This document shows, in pieces, positions 10,002 through 21,626 of a DNA stretch of 64,000 nucleotides. The notes under the pieces were generated by a model. That model was not told where the DNA came from. It did not search any database and saw only the letters and a program-made list of their open reading frames with translations. How positions within the stretch are numbered: the first letter of the stretch is position 1; each line of letters begins with the position of its first letter. The stretch is from Larix kaempferi (Eukaryota > Streptophyta > Pinopsida > Pinales > Pinaceae), in NCBI GenBank assembly GCA_027924585.1, contig BSBM01000321.1, positions 737,001 through 801,000 on the forward strand. The letters run 5' to 3'. Made by a program: the position numbers and the translations under genes.

Positions 10002-11574
10002 CTGAGAGAAAATTGAAAATTGTTAATGCTCTCAACAAGAAAACAATTGTCTTATGTTTTGAATGACCTTGTAATTGTACCCAGATTGTAGGTTTTTCTG
10101 TTAGGGTTTTAACATTGTGTTTACTTGGGCATCTTTTGTTCGAGGGTTTTTGGATTTTGAGAAGGAGCTAGTGAGACTTGGGGTTTTTGGAATTCAATGA
10201 TGAGATTTTGATTTTGATTGTAGTTGGTAATTGTTGCATGCTGAATCTTTCCGGTTGCAAATAAATTGGTTTATTACAAGAAAAAAATGTTTATGGTCAC
10301 TATAAGATGCAAAATTTATAATAAATCTTCACATATCTTTGTAGACATGCTTTCATACTAGTGTTTTGATAGATCACAGCAACCATTTCCCTAAGATACC
10401 TAACTAGTATTGACACTTGTCTTTATAGGTTTCTTTTACCCCATTGACAGTTTTGCATGTGGACAAAATGACAGACCTGGTACTTTTTAATTGTTGTTGG
10501 GTACTTCTAGTATATCTTTAATGAAGTGGTTATCATTGGAGATTTGGCATTTTCTAATCTTATTCATTCTCTGCATTGGTGGAAAGGATGGAATGTGGGA
10601 TGATTTGAAACTACAAAGTGCTAACAGTGTGTTCAACAAGATGAGGATTGGCAAGGTATGGTCCTCCATGATCATTTTCTTGCATTCCTTAAAGTTGTAA
10701 ACTTGTAATTGTATTGAAAGAGTTGTGAATAGAACCTCATTTTGATGTTAAGTTTCCATGACTGGGATTCAAAGCAGAATGCTGGAAGCCAAATATAGAA
10801 TAACAGAGCTCACTGTAGAAACACCACATTGGTCTGGAATAAGAAACTTCTGTCTACATTTATATTTTCTGCATTACATGATCAAAATATAAAATTTTCA
10901 GGCTCATGCTGGCTGTACCGCAGTCCAGATAATTATATGTATAAAGTTAGTTGTTTTGCTTCTACAAGAAAGTGGAAAGTGTTGTAAATGTGGCTGGGAT
11001 GTACTTTCATTTTGAAAGCATAGACAATATATGCTTCAGAGCTTTTTTCAGTATAATGTTTTGAGAAATCCAAAAGCCATGTTTGCAGTTAGAATTTCAA
11101 TAATATTTTACATTTCTGTTTTTTGCTTGTATTCAGATTTTCTCAAAAATGAAAAAAGTTCTATTAGTAAGATTTAGTCAAGCTGCCATCAGCAGCAAAA
11201 ACTGTCCTGGGTATGGCTGGGGCAATGTTCCATTTGTAAATCTAATACAAACCTTCTCTTCTTGCGCCAGTTAAGAAGAGAAGGAATGACAACACTCAAC
11301 ATTCTTGTTGCATATTAGTATTGGTAAAGACAATAATATGTACTGCAATAAACAAAACTAAGTTCACTTTTTCAGATTTTGATCCAGCAGTGAATGAAGT
11401 AGGCTCATTCAGTAGGCTACCACACCTGCTCTTACACTTTTATGTACTTTTTGTTGTTTTGGCCAATATGATTTCATGAAACTTGTCAATGAGGAGTCCA
11501 ATAGAAACACTAATCGCTTGAGCAGGTTAATATTGCATACTTTATCTTCTGGAGAGTAATTCCTCTCACCCTCC
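10002..11574. other. Intron-like AT-rich sequence
   Basis: No coding motif, tRNA or transposon terminus was recognised. Open frames of 60-70 codons on both strands at 10487-10700 overlap each other and look like chance. Confidence 0.4.
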
Positions 11575-11694
11575 CACACTCGAGTGTGCTGAGTGAGGAA
11601 GCTGGTACTTTACCAGCCCCCCATGTATTCCCTCCCACTTTCCTGTGTTTCTGGATGGAGGGCAGTACTAACTGCCAGCTGCAGTAGCAGCTGG
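11575..11694. other. Cluster of three perfect palindromes or hairpins
   Basis: CACACTCGAGTGTG (11575-11588) is a 14-base perfect palindrome. GCTGGTA and TACCAGC pair around CTT (11601-11617). CCAGCTGC and GCAGCTGG pair around AGTA (11675-11694). The cluster is locally GC-rich compared with its AT-rich surroundings. Confidence 0.7.
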
Positions 11695-11984
11695 TAGCAC
11701 TGTAGGACTGTAATGTGAATTTCACTTGTAGTTGGGAGCATTTCACAGTTCTTATTTTCTTAGAAAAGAGATAGACGATAATTGGATTCTTATTGGGAAT
11801 TAAGATGATGTTGTCTACTTTTGAACAACATTGAAGTCAAATGTTTTGCTTTCTTATATTATTATTTGAAGTTTGTTACCTAATAGTCATATAATTGGCT
11901 GACCTGTGTACAAAACTAGACTATAAATGATAGCCTCATTTAAATGCTAAAGAGTCCATATGTGTTATTTATACATTTCTTCAG

Positions 11985-12919
11985 GGAGCATGTGTTAAGA
12001 AGCTTTCAGGTGAAGGCGAGGTTGAAGAGAGAAAAGCAACAAAGCAAACTGTTGCTCTTCTTAGTGCTCCCTTAGAGAAGTACAATGATGTTATTACTGT
12101 CCTAAAGATGACAAATTACCATGGAGTAATAGAGCATCTTCACTATGTGACAAAGAAAGTGATGGCAGGTGTTATTAGTTATTAAATGAATATCAACAGC
12201 AAATAAGGCTTGCTTTTTTATACAAATGAATATGAAAATGTAGACTGGCGCTGCATATGGTGAAATACTACTAAATTGATCAAAGAAGACTAGAACTGCA
12301 TGTTACTACATGCTATTTCCTCTCAGGTTTAAGCATTATTTGAGTTGATTAAAGGGTTAATCAAGGACACGACTAGAGCACCCTCTTTGGATAAGGTGAG
12401 TGACATGCATCATTATTTGTTATAATTTTTAATCTCCATTACTCTTTTCTTAGGTATAGTTATGGTTCCCGAAATGCTTTTATCAACATATGCTCTTCAT
12501 TAAGATAATATGTCTTTCGGGGAAGGTGGACACCTAATTGCATTAGGGACTTCTTGCAAAATGTACTCAATTTAACAACATTATGCCAATATTATGATAT
12601 AGTGAAGGCCATAGATATTTATTTCATAAGTTCACTTGAAGTTTGATCTCTGATGATGCTGATTACTGCTGGATTATTTTCTTCCAAGTTACAACTTGAA
12701 GTTTAATTGGAGAGGGGTTTATGATTTGTAAAGGATGCTGTAATGATGCATTTTTTCACCTGAAGTTTACTTGCATAAGGGTTTATGATTAGTAAAGAAA
12801 TGTTTTAATGATCTTTTTTTGCCTTTGGATTAGGTTGACGAGGAAGATTTTAAGGAAGAACAGAATTGGTGGCATGACTTGTTCATGTGCTGGTGATTAA
12901 AGACTAGGAGACCATTAAG
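11985..12919 (+). pseudogene. VPS35: VPS35-like gene fragment, three exons with introns
   Basis: VPS35 is the cargo-binding core of the retromer complex on endosomes. Exon 1 (from 11985, after TTTCTTCAG) reads GACVKKLSGEGEVEERKATK, then QTVALLSAPLEKYNDVITVL, then KMTNYHGVIEHLHYVTKKVM. An in-frame TAA follows near 12183. Exon 2 (12327-12395) reads ALFELIKGLIKD after a GTT-TAA start where VPS35 has Val-Glu. Exon 3 (12834-12919) starts VDEEDFKEEQN and then loses frame; it is 86 nt where about 90 is expected. All three keep AG acceptors, and exons 2 and 3 keep GT donors. No upstream or downstream VPS35 exons are seen in this window. Intron retention means DNA-level duplication, not retrocopying. 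Confidence 0.85.
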
Positions 12920-13555
12920 GTAAATACACTAAGGCCACTTGAAACATGTTTTGGATAAATTGCTTTTACTTTTGTGTTCTATCTTGCCAACAGCAGTAGG
13001 TAGTTCTGTCCAACAAGATTTTTAGAATAATGTATCATTTCTAAAGTATTTTTAGGTTCTCTGATCATATTGGATGCGATTCTAGCTACTTTTCATTATA
13101 TGGTGTTGGGTTTGGAGGGTTTGAAATTTACGACTGGTGCCTTTTCCCTTTTATGTTCCCAAATATTATGTCTTGGCAATTTATTTGCTAAAAATGATTT
13201 TAAATCATTAGCATTTTCCACATTGACTTTTCTCGATTCCTAACGTCATCAAACTGAATGGGATTCTAGGCTCTAGCTACTTTTCATTAGATGGTGAGGG
13301 GTTTTGAAGGCTTGAAATTTATGAGTGATGCCTTCCCCCTTGTATTTTTCTAAATACTGTCTTGGCAGTTGATTTGCTAACAATGATTCTAAGTCATTAG
13401 TGTTTTCCACTTTAAGTTGTGTTGATTCCTAGTTTCTTTATAGAGCATGTGTTGTAATTTGTGACTCCATGCAAAATGGGTGGTCTCTTATCCAAGTGCA
13501 TTGTTGGTTGGGAATACTTAGGTGCCTTTTTGGAAATCTTTGGCTTGCGATTGTT
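12920..13555. other. Intron-like sequence with diverged tandem duplication
   Basis: Two diverged copies with a period of about 190 bases run from about 13078 and 13267. Each has TTCTAGCTACTTTTCATTA or close to it, then CTTGGCA, GATTTGCTAA or similar, and GTTTTCCAC or similar. No coding sequence is seen. Confidence 0.55.
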
Positions 13556-13693
13556 TGGGAATGTGTTCCTATATTGTTTTTGTAAGCTAGTACCCACGAA
13601 GTTTCGAACCAGTGACCTAACACAAGGAGTGCCTTAACAGTTCACCCATTCACCATCTATTCTACACCCCGTGGGCTGGGAATGTGTTCCTAT
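13556..13693 (-). mobile_element. tRNA-derived SINE with 17-bp target duplication
   Basis: A 104-bp insert (13573-13676) lies between two perfect 17-base direct repeats, TGGGAATGTGTTCCTAT (13556-13572 and 13677-13693). On the minus strand it has a pol III A box (TGGTGAATGGG) and a B box (GGTTCGAAAC) about 45 bases apart, and it ends in an A-rich tail, ACAAAAACAAT. These are the marks of a short tRNA-derived SINE inserted by LINE machinery. The very short body has almost no tRNA-unrelated region. Confidence 0.75.
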
Positions 13694-14451
13694 TACCGAG
13701 GCACCAAATAGAAAATTGTTTGCTCATTGCTTAAGAACATATCCAATAAATGTTTCAGAAAGAACTGGACAAATTTCTAGGGAGATGGTTTTTTCTAGAG
13801 AGAATGTTTTACTTCAAGTCCTCAATGAATCTTTCAGAATGAATTCCTCTTAGTATGAAATGATTTTTCACTGAAATTTATGCTCATAAACTGTTTTGGT
13901 GTTTGATATTAATACTTGTCAGCAAATGTGCCATCAGATTTCGAGAAAACACTTGTTTCAAAAGTATTTTCTTGTTATGTTGTCGCTCATTTAGCTCGAG
14001 TTGGGAATGCTTGAGCTTTTGTTCAAGCCTTTTTGACAACCATTTATCCTTTGCACAACATTGCCTGTAGTCTTTTAGATTCGCTTAATATATGGTTGCA
14101 TTAGTATAAGACATGCTCGATTCCCATCTGAGATTACATTTTGGCATGCTTCTGATTTACCTGGCAACAGGCATGGCTTTCTGCCAAATAGGAATATTAC
14201 AATGAAATGTAGTTGACTTATGTAACCCTAAAAAATGGCCTTTTGGTAAGGCACAGTTACCACTAATTTGCCTAGGGATTTTTCCTAGCATCATCTGCAT
14301 GAAGGCCTGCTTGCACAGGTGAAATGGCCTATGATGGGTGAAAAATGTCTGTGTGGGATTTAAACCTTGTTGGGGTTATAAAACATCCTTGTTATACCAT
14401 TACTATAAACAGAGTACATAAGTTTTCTTGTGTAGGCGGTCTGTATAGTAC
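13694..14451. other. Intron-like flank, no gene recognised
   Basis: This continues the relic gene environment up to the insertion point of the giant element. The duplicated target AGTAC is at 14447-14451. Confidence 0.4.
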
Positions 14452-17400
14452 TGTTATCACACAACTTGTAGTTGCCCCTAGTGGTATCCCATCCGGGACG
14501 GTAGAGGAGTCAGGCAACTAAAGAGGTGACCCAAGAGATGCCACGGTTCCCAATGCAGGTGGGAGTCACGTCAACCGAGGCACTCTTCGCTTTAGGTCAA
14601 GGTATAACTAGACCAAGGGGGAGACCCTATACCCCAATCACAGTTGATTGGACCCAAACAAAGGTTTCTAAGTGTAGGTAAGTAATGAGTTACGGAAACC
14701 AATGCAAGGCTAAGTGGACCTAAGGTTTAAGGTATGGTTGAGGGAAGTGTAAGAGATTATTAACGTTTCAACCTTTGTATGGTCTAGGCCACATGATGGG
14801 GTATGATGAAAAAGTATAGTACCATGTGTTTACACAAGTGGGTCTAGTTTTCTTGGGAAGTGTGAAGTGATTCTAGGTAGGCCCACAAGGTGAAGTTAGA
14901 TGTGAGGTAGGTACTATAGGTTATATGTAGGCTAGATCTATGAGTTGAAGTTGATTTCAAGGATACCCATGTGCTAGATCTAGGATTTGACACCAATCCC
15001 AAGGAGTGCGACTTGCTTGGTGATGGACTAGTGCCTTGTTAAGTGGGCTAATGGGGTCAAAAAGTATGTCAAATTGTAGATCGGGACACCTAGAAGCCAA
15101 GTCAAGTGGGTTGAGTGAAATCTAATGGTTGGATCTTACTAGATCTAGGTTTTTAAATGAGGACCCTAAGTGGACCACAATCCCTTGAAACAAGGAATGC
15201 AATCCCCAAGGCGGATCTTGACAAAAGGACAGTATAGACCTAGGTTTCAAGGCATGGGCATTCCAAATCCACTAATAACTCAAACACCCACTTCCTAGAA
15301 GTGGACCAACTCAAAAAATCAAGGGGGTGCGATTTGCTCAAGGAGGGTCCAAAAATGGGTTTTGGTGGACCAAATCAAGTCCAATGGCCACCAAAATGTA
15401 GATCCGGGATGTTATTACTCCGATCTATGTTCCTTCAAAGTTTCAAGTGAATCCAATGGCTAGATCTTAGTAGATCTAAGTTTTAAGATGCCAAGAAGGT
15501 CAAAAGGGGGTTTTAACCCCTTAAAACATGGAGAGATGTCCACAAGGTAGTTTTCACCAAAGTAAAGATATGGGTATAGGTTATCAAGTGTCTAGATGTC
15601 AAATCAAGTGGGATCTCACCTACCCATGTGCTAGATCTAACCCAACAAGCTTCTCTTAGGAAAATCGATTTAGGTTCAAGAAGGCTTTTTGCATTGAAAA
15701 GTGTGTCAATTTTTAGCCAATCACCACCAAACTATAGATCCAACTAGGGGTGGATCCTATAGAGGTGGGTTTTTAATATCTTTTCAATTGCAAGGCTAGA
15801 TCTAAGTAGATCTAAGAAATACCAAAATTGGGGTTTTGATTTAATTAGGGTTTTATGACCAATGAAGATAGAATGGATGAAAGAGGCACATACCTTGTAG
15901 ATCTTACCTCAATTGCTTATGGCCACCTTGCAAGTTGATAGCATTCTCCTATGTGTATATTCAAGAGTGAGATCCAAGTGCTCCAACCAAATCGCCCTTC
16001 TCCAAGATAGCCAAATCGTCCTCCTCCTACAAGACAAGATCAAAGAAACAAGTCAAGCAAGATGATTATGAAAATGGTAGAAAGATGTAATAGAAAGCAT
16101 CAACTATGTCACGAAGATACAATAATGATACTCCCTGTCACAAGATCAACCCAAGAGAGAATATGTGGATCCCTCCAACAATAACCCTCATGAAGTCGCC
16201 CTCCTCTCTCCAATTCGACTTTCCTGTCAAAAGGTTAGCAAAAGCACCAAAATCCACAATGATACATAGAAGAGATACTGTATATTCAATATGCAAGAGA
16301 ATCCACAATGCAAGAGAGATGTGCTCCACAAAAAATCTTCTATTTCAATATTCCAGAGCTCCAAGGGTGAGCTTTACAATGGGGGGTCTCCTCCTTATAT
16401 AGGATAATAAAGACCAAAACCCTATACCACTCTACAATACTACATCAAATGAGTGGTTGAGATTATAAGATCTCATCATACAATCAATGGCTAGGATGAA
16501 CCATAACATAATATCACTTGGATCACCCAATATAACAAAAGCGCCCTCACTAAATGGTACAATGGAGGGTGATGTCATCCCACTAGAGGGGTAAAAAGTA
16601 CAATGATCCACCTCATGATGACTAGGACATGATAAAATAAGCACATGGTGGGGCTAGGAGGCATCAATCCTTACTAGCTCATCCCCAAGGCACAATAAAA
16701 TAATAAAATATGTCCAATATAATATAAATGATCAAAACTGTCCTCGGAATCCATGACAGTCAAGCAGTAAATGTCCTCCTGTGATCAATCCGGGCATACC
16801 CACATGGTGAAAACTGACTGGAAGATAGTGATGCCACCCTGGAAGACCTCTGTGAAGACCAAATGCCAAAACCTTGCCTCAATTGCCCAAATCGATTTCC
16901 TCAGTGACCACTTTATCCCATTTTTTAACTGCCTCGGGAACTGTGAAAGTGCCAAAACTGCCTCATAGGGTGCTAGCGTTGTCCATCTGAGCCCACCAGG
17001 CTCTCCGGAAGGGGGGGTAAATGGTAATAACAAGTGGCTGGACCACCCCCTCCATCATCAGCACCCTAGGTGAACTGGCCTCTCGGGGCCCCTGCTGCTT
17101 AGGCTGGGAAATCAGCCCCCAATCTGGTCAACAAGTGTAAAACTGCATCAATCACTGTCAGAAGTGCCCGGAACTGAAAGATAAGTGTCTCAATGGATCC
17201 AGAAGACCCAAATCCACTAGGAATGAGTACTCATACACCCTGGGTTGCCCTAATGGGCTTGCTGTAGGGTCCACCATATATGGACAATGTATAATCTGCT
17301 GATCTGAAGTAATAATAAACTTGCAGAACTGGATCAAACATCATCTGCATCATATGTCCATCATATGATATCATCATCAAACATGTGGGCCCATAAATCA

Positions 17401-18924
17401 TCATCAATAATCATCCATACATGGTCCACATCATCACGGATCCCAAGAATATATAATCAAGGATAAATCACATCAGTAGACTAAGACAATGCTTCTCTAA
17501 TCATTCCCACAGCTAAGCTCAAAGTATAAATTCCATTCAGTGGCATTAATCAAGTTAACATATTCCGTTGTTATATAAAATTACTTGCACAATAGTTCAA
17601 ATGACAAACTCACCCATTGGACATGGTCAAACTGCTAGTGAAGGATGAAGGCTAGGAACGAGGTTGGGCCAAGGGGTTGACTTGTCTATCTTAACTCAAA
17701 AATACTTTGGACTGGGAGAAAGGGGAAAGCTACAAACTCTGTGCTGGACAAAAGAACACGGGGGATGGCTGTGTCTCACAAATGGATAAGTTGTTTAGAG
17801 AGTGCTTATTCAACTTAGGCATCATGTCTACATCAAGTTGATCCAGGTTCATTAGGATCATTCCATTTTATTCCATGGCCTTTTTGGCCTACATAACCCT
17901 TCGGATTTCAGATGTGCTGAGAAGCACAACTAGTTGCAGCTTGCATCCAGGGCATGTTTTTCAAATATTTATAAGGTCAGCAATTGTTTAGATATAGCTT
18001 TTAAGAACCATTGCTTTTTGGACCTTTCTTATACTCTTCGAGGAGTATTTTTAGCTGTTCATCGCTCTTGCCCTTTTTTTTATTTCCATGGGCGAATTTT
18101 TTTATGTTTCCATAGGTAGAACATGAGCTTTCAGTTTTAGCCAACAACATCTCAAGTGACTAGGGGGAGTTCGAGCCAATGCCAAACATCGGGACAACCG
18201 ACCAGAATGATTTAGGCCTACAATCCAACTCACCAAGGGCAAGTTTTGTCACCAACTTAGAGCCGAGACACTGAATATACAGGGATGCGGTCCAAACACA
18301 GAGGTAGAAAAATGGGGAAGTCCTCAGTATCAGAAAGTCAAATGAGACAAGTCAGGGTTTAAAGTCAAACAGGAAGGTCATGTATGGATGGAGTCAAGTG
18401 AATATGGAGCCTACACTAGCAGACAACTGGTGTCAGGAAAGACCATATCTATGTAAGGTGAAAACCCAGTGGGTTTTGTTAAATGACCTAAATGTGCAAG
18501 CAATTGTCCATTTTATGATTTACAGTTCATTTTAAATAGTTTGCCACATCAAGAACAATATACCAAGCACATGCTATGATCATGACTAAATCAACAAGAT
18601 AATAATCCACAGTCAGTGATAACATATCCATATATCATACAACATCATCATAATAATAATCATCATGCATCATCTGAAACACTGCTGAAATACATCTCTA
18701 GGCATTGAACTGAAACTGTATGGGATAAGTGGTCACATCAGTCATCAAATCTGAACTCTCAAGGCTCAGCCTTGACACAAGGTCATACATAAATCTGAAT
18801 AATATACTGCTCTGATCATGAGTGATCCAAAATATATAGCCATGCTCTGGAATAATGGAAGCTCTGGAATGTGCAGATATCTGCTGTACAAGAATAGTAG
18901 CCCTGCTACTATGGTGTGATAACA
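14452..18924 (-). repeat. 3' LTR (4,473 bp)
   Basis: Direct copy of 21627-26099 at a constant offset of 7175. It starts TGTTATCACACAAC on the plus strand and ends GGTGTGATAACA. Open frames inside, such as 98 codons at 16106 and 61 codons at 17934, recur in the other LTR and carry no recognisable motif. Confidence 0.95.
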
Positions 18925-19501
18925 TCTGGCTCCAGCTGGGACAAGTGCTCTAAGGGAGAGAGCGCTTGAGAACCTCAGAATCTCTGGTCTCGAACAGCTC
19001 TGCGTCAATCTTCAATCCAGCACTGCACCATCCTTGCTTTCAGCTTTTATCTTGCACCTGTTCCTGCTCTCACAAACACTAGAATACCATCATGGAGCAT
19101 GTATGGGACAAATATAAAATAAAACTGAAAATGACTTCTATTCTAAAACATAAACTGAAATGCGCCAAAATATAAATATAAACTAACATGGCATATATTA
19201 TTCATTTATCATTTTTATTACTGTGCAGGAGGAAAATAGCGCTTCTTTAAGCAGGCAATCTCAACTTGCACAGGCAGCCAAAAATAGAAATGCCAACTAC
19301 AACTTCTTAAATGCATGCAGGAGAAGAGACAAGCTTAGGAAGGAGCAAGGCTCAACCCAGAAAAACAAGCAGACACCCTAGGCAGAAAAAGAAAAAGGGA
19401 CAATACTCATCACATAGAAAAAGAAAAATCACACAAATCCTACTGCTCAAATGAGCTTATTCAAGACTTACCTACCCTACTCTAATCAATTAGCACAAAT
19501 G

Positions 19502-20071
19502 TTAGGTAAAATCATAAATCCAGTGCAACCATTCATCAAGTAGGTTAATGATTCTTGTTTGATTTTTGATGATAGGACAAGTCAAGATTGGGCTAAAGAT
19601 TAACAAATTTGAGGGCACAATCTTCCTGACTTGTTTAAACATTGCAGAATGGTTTGAATGATGTAATATGAAATTATGCCAAGGAAAAGACTGACTGATA
19701 CAAACATCCTCCATCAAAGAACTGATAGGATCATAAAATTTATGCAAGTTAAACTCAGAGATGGATGGAGGGAAGACATAAGACATGTGATTCGGTTCAT
19801 TTTCACACAAATTAACTTCTTCAATTGCCTCTCTCGCATATTCAATTTGATTCTCCTTGGGATTGACGATCAAATAGAAAAGTGGGGACAAATTAAAGCT
19901 TAAAAGATGAAAGATCAAAGTTAAACCCACTTGATGCTCAAAAATGGAGAAAAGATGGAATTGATCTTTAAACACCTTTTCTAGCCACCAGGAATGATTA
20001 ATAACTTGACAACAAGCATTATGGTTCAAAAGTGACTGAAAAGGGAAATGAAGTGCTTTTTCTCCAATCAT
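19502..20071 (-). CDS. Hypothetical ORF in the giant-LTR element interior
   Basis: This is a 189-codon open frame downstream of the gag-like ORF and in a different frame. It is rich in Leu, Ile, Phe, His and Asn, with a hydrophobic stretch around residues 50-68 (LTLIFHLLSFNLSPLFYLIV). I see no retroviral-type enzyme motif: no DTG/DSG, no YxDD and no HHCC. It may be a vestige of pol, an element-specific accessory ORF, or chance in AT-rich DNA. The absence of stops over 189 codons in a young element is the only argument for function. Confidence 0.3.
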   Translation of the reverse strand: MIGEKALHFPFQSLLNHNACCQVINHSWWLEKVFKDQFHLFSIFEHQVGLTLIFHLLSFNLSPLFYLIVNPKENQIEYAREAIEEVNLCENEPNHMSYVFPPSISEFNLHKFYDPISSLMEDVCISQSFPWHNFILHHSNHSAMFKQVRKIVPSNLLIFSPILTCPIIKNQTRIINLLDEWLHWIYDFT

Positions 20072-20339
20072 GTAATCATGCTTATACTTTCTGTTGAAAA
20101 TTTCAAAAGCAAAAGATTGACTAGGCCACCAACCCCAAAAAGATTGAAAATGATGGGCATGGAGGGTGGAAGCAATTTCTCCCAGATGGATAGAAAAATT
20201 TGGCCTTGGAATTTGACAAAAGGAAAGGCCTTTTAAAGCAATATTGTTTATTCTGGGAATGATAAACTTTTGATCAAGTCTTATATTTACAAACCGAGGA
20301 CCAGGTTTTAATTCTAATAAATGGATGAAGCTGTTTTGA

Positions 20340-21431
20340 CTAAGGATTGAAAAATTTTAAAGACTCATTATAAGAATTGGAACAAAGATTAGAGCATCTA
20401 GTGTGATTTACTAATTCATCCTCATCTTGACCTTCTACTGGTTCATCATTAAATTCATTTGAGGATAAATGATCATTTTTATTTAAATTGTCAGGGATAA
20501 AATCAACAAGTTCATTTAAAGCATCCTGATTATTTGCACAATGATCATGTGAAAGCACTACTAAAGGGTCTTGGTCAATGTTTCCACTTTCTTCTTCTTC
20601 AAAAAGGTGATAAGGAATTGAATGATTGTTAATGATAGAATGAGTAAGGAATTCTTTTTCTGAAGGATCCACAGAATCAGAAATTTCTTCAAGGTCAGAA
20701 GAGGGGTTACTCAAGGACTAATTTGAAGTGTCATTATTATCATCATGGTCCCTATCAAATTGATCCTCAACAATACACTTATTGCTTGATGTCTCTGTTA
20801 AGGATTCTTTAATATTACTACCCCATTTATTCTTTAATAACCCAACAAGCATATCATATCCAGTGATGGATCCTGGGGCTAAATTATCAAACCATAATCC
20901 GGCATTTCCACCTAGTGTCTCACCCAGGGCCCGCATATAAACATCTTCATCATCAGCACCCCTAACTTCCATATAATCCCAAAATCTTTGTAAATGATTT
21001 TCAATTGACTCAAAATAATTTCCATAGAAACGAGGCAACCATTCAGAGTAATTATTTGGCATAAGATGAGGTGCCCCATGAATTTCAGAAAAGTCAAAAG
21101 GAGATGGCTTAGCTGGATTTCTAATAACTTTGGCCATTCTACTAGGGATTAGTTGTGGATGTCTAACTGGAGTACTAGAGTCATTTAACCGAATGCTTTG
21201 GTTGTAAGGCCTTGGTTGAGATTGAATTTTGTTTGAGTTAATTGGGTTAATATTTTTACTTGAAGAATGAAAAGAATGATGAGAATCATAAGAATTATGT
21301 ACATAATCACTCCCATATTGATATGTTGACTGACTTTCATTACTTTCTTCCAATTGCCCTCTATAGCGAGATAGATTCTCATATATTTCATTCATACACC
21401 TTGTCATTTGGAAGAAAACGTCTGAATTCAT
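20340..21431 (-). CDS. gag-like ORF with one internal amber codon
   Basis: From ATG at 21429-21431 the frame runs 237 codons to TAG at 20718-20720. It continues in the same frame for about 126 more codons to a second TAG at 20340-20342. The first part has an N-terminal polar Ser/Asn/Gln-rich region. A gypsy-type gag core follows at about residues 95-215: FYGNYFESIENHLQRFWDYM, then ALGETLGGNAGLWFDNLAPG. The second part is acidic (EEEESGNIDQDP, EGQDEDEL). No CCHC zinc knuckle is visible. The whole frame would be about 363 residues if the amber codon were read through. It lies about 175 bases downstream of the primer site, where gag belongs. The amber codon may be a mutation or a regulated stop. 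Confidence 0.65.
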
Positions 21432-21605
21432 TTATGATTTACAAATTACAAAATTGAAAGATGGGAATGGGGCCGATCCTCAGCGGAGTCACGAATTGGA
21501 GTCGCCAGGTAGATTTTTAAACTCTTCTACCAAGATGTATGTCGTTTAAAGTGCAGGGAGAGAATGAGACACAAAGGTGTGTTGAACCAAGGTAGACCTC
21601 TACCT

Positions 21606-21622
21606 CCCCGGCAACGGCGCCA
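21606..21622 (-). other. Primer-binding site, tRNA-Asp type
   Basis: The minus strand reads TGGCGCCGTTGCCGGGG, the complement of the plant tRNA-Asp 3' end, four bases inside the 5' LTR. tRNA-Asp primers are known from several plant gypsy lineages. Confidence 0.9.
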
Positions 21623-21626
21623 AAAA

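Noticed and set aside
16106-16402. 98-codon ORF, repeated at 23281
   Set aside because: It is repeated only because it lies inside both LTRs. It has overlapping open frames on the other strand and no motif.
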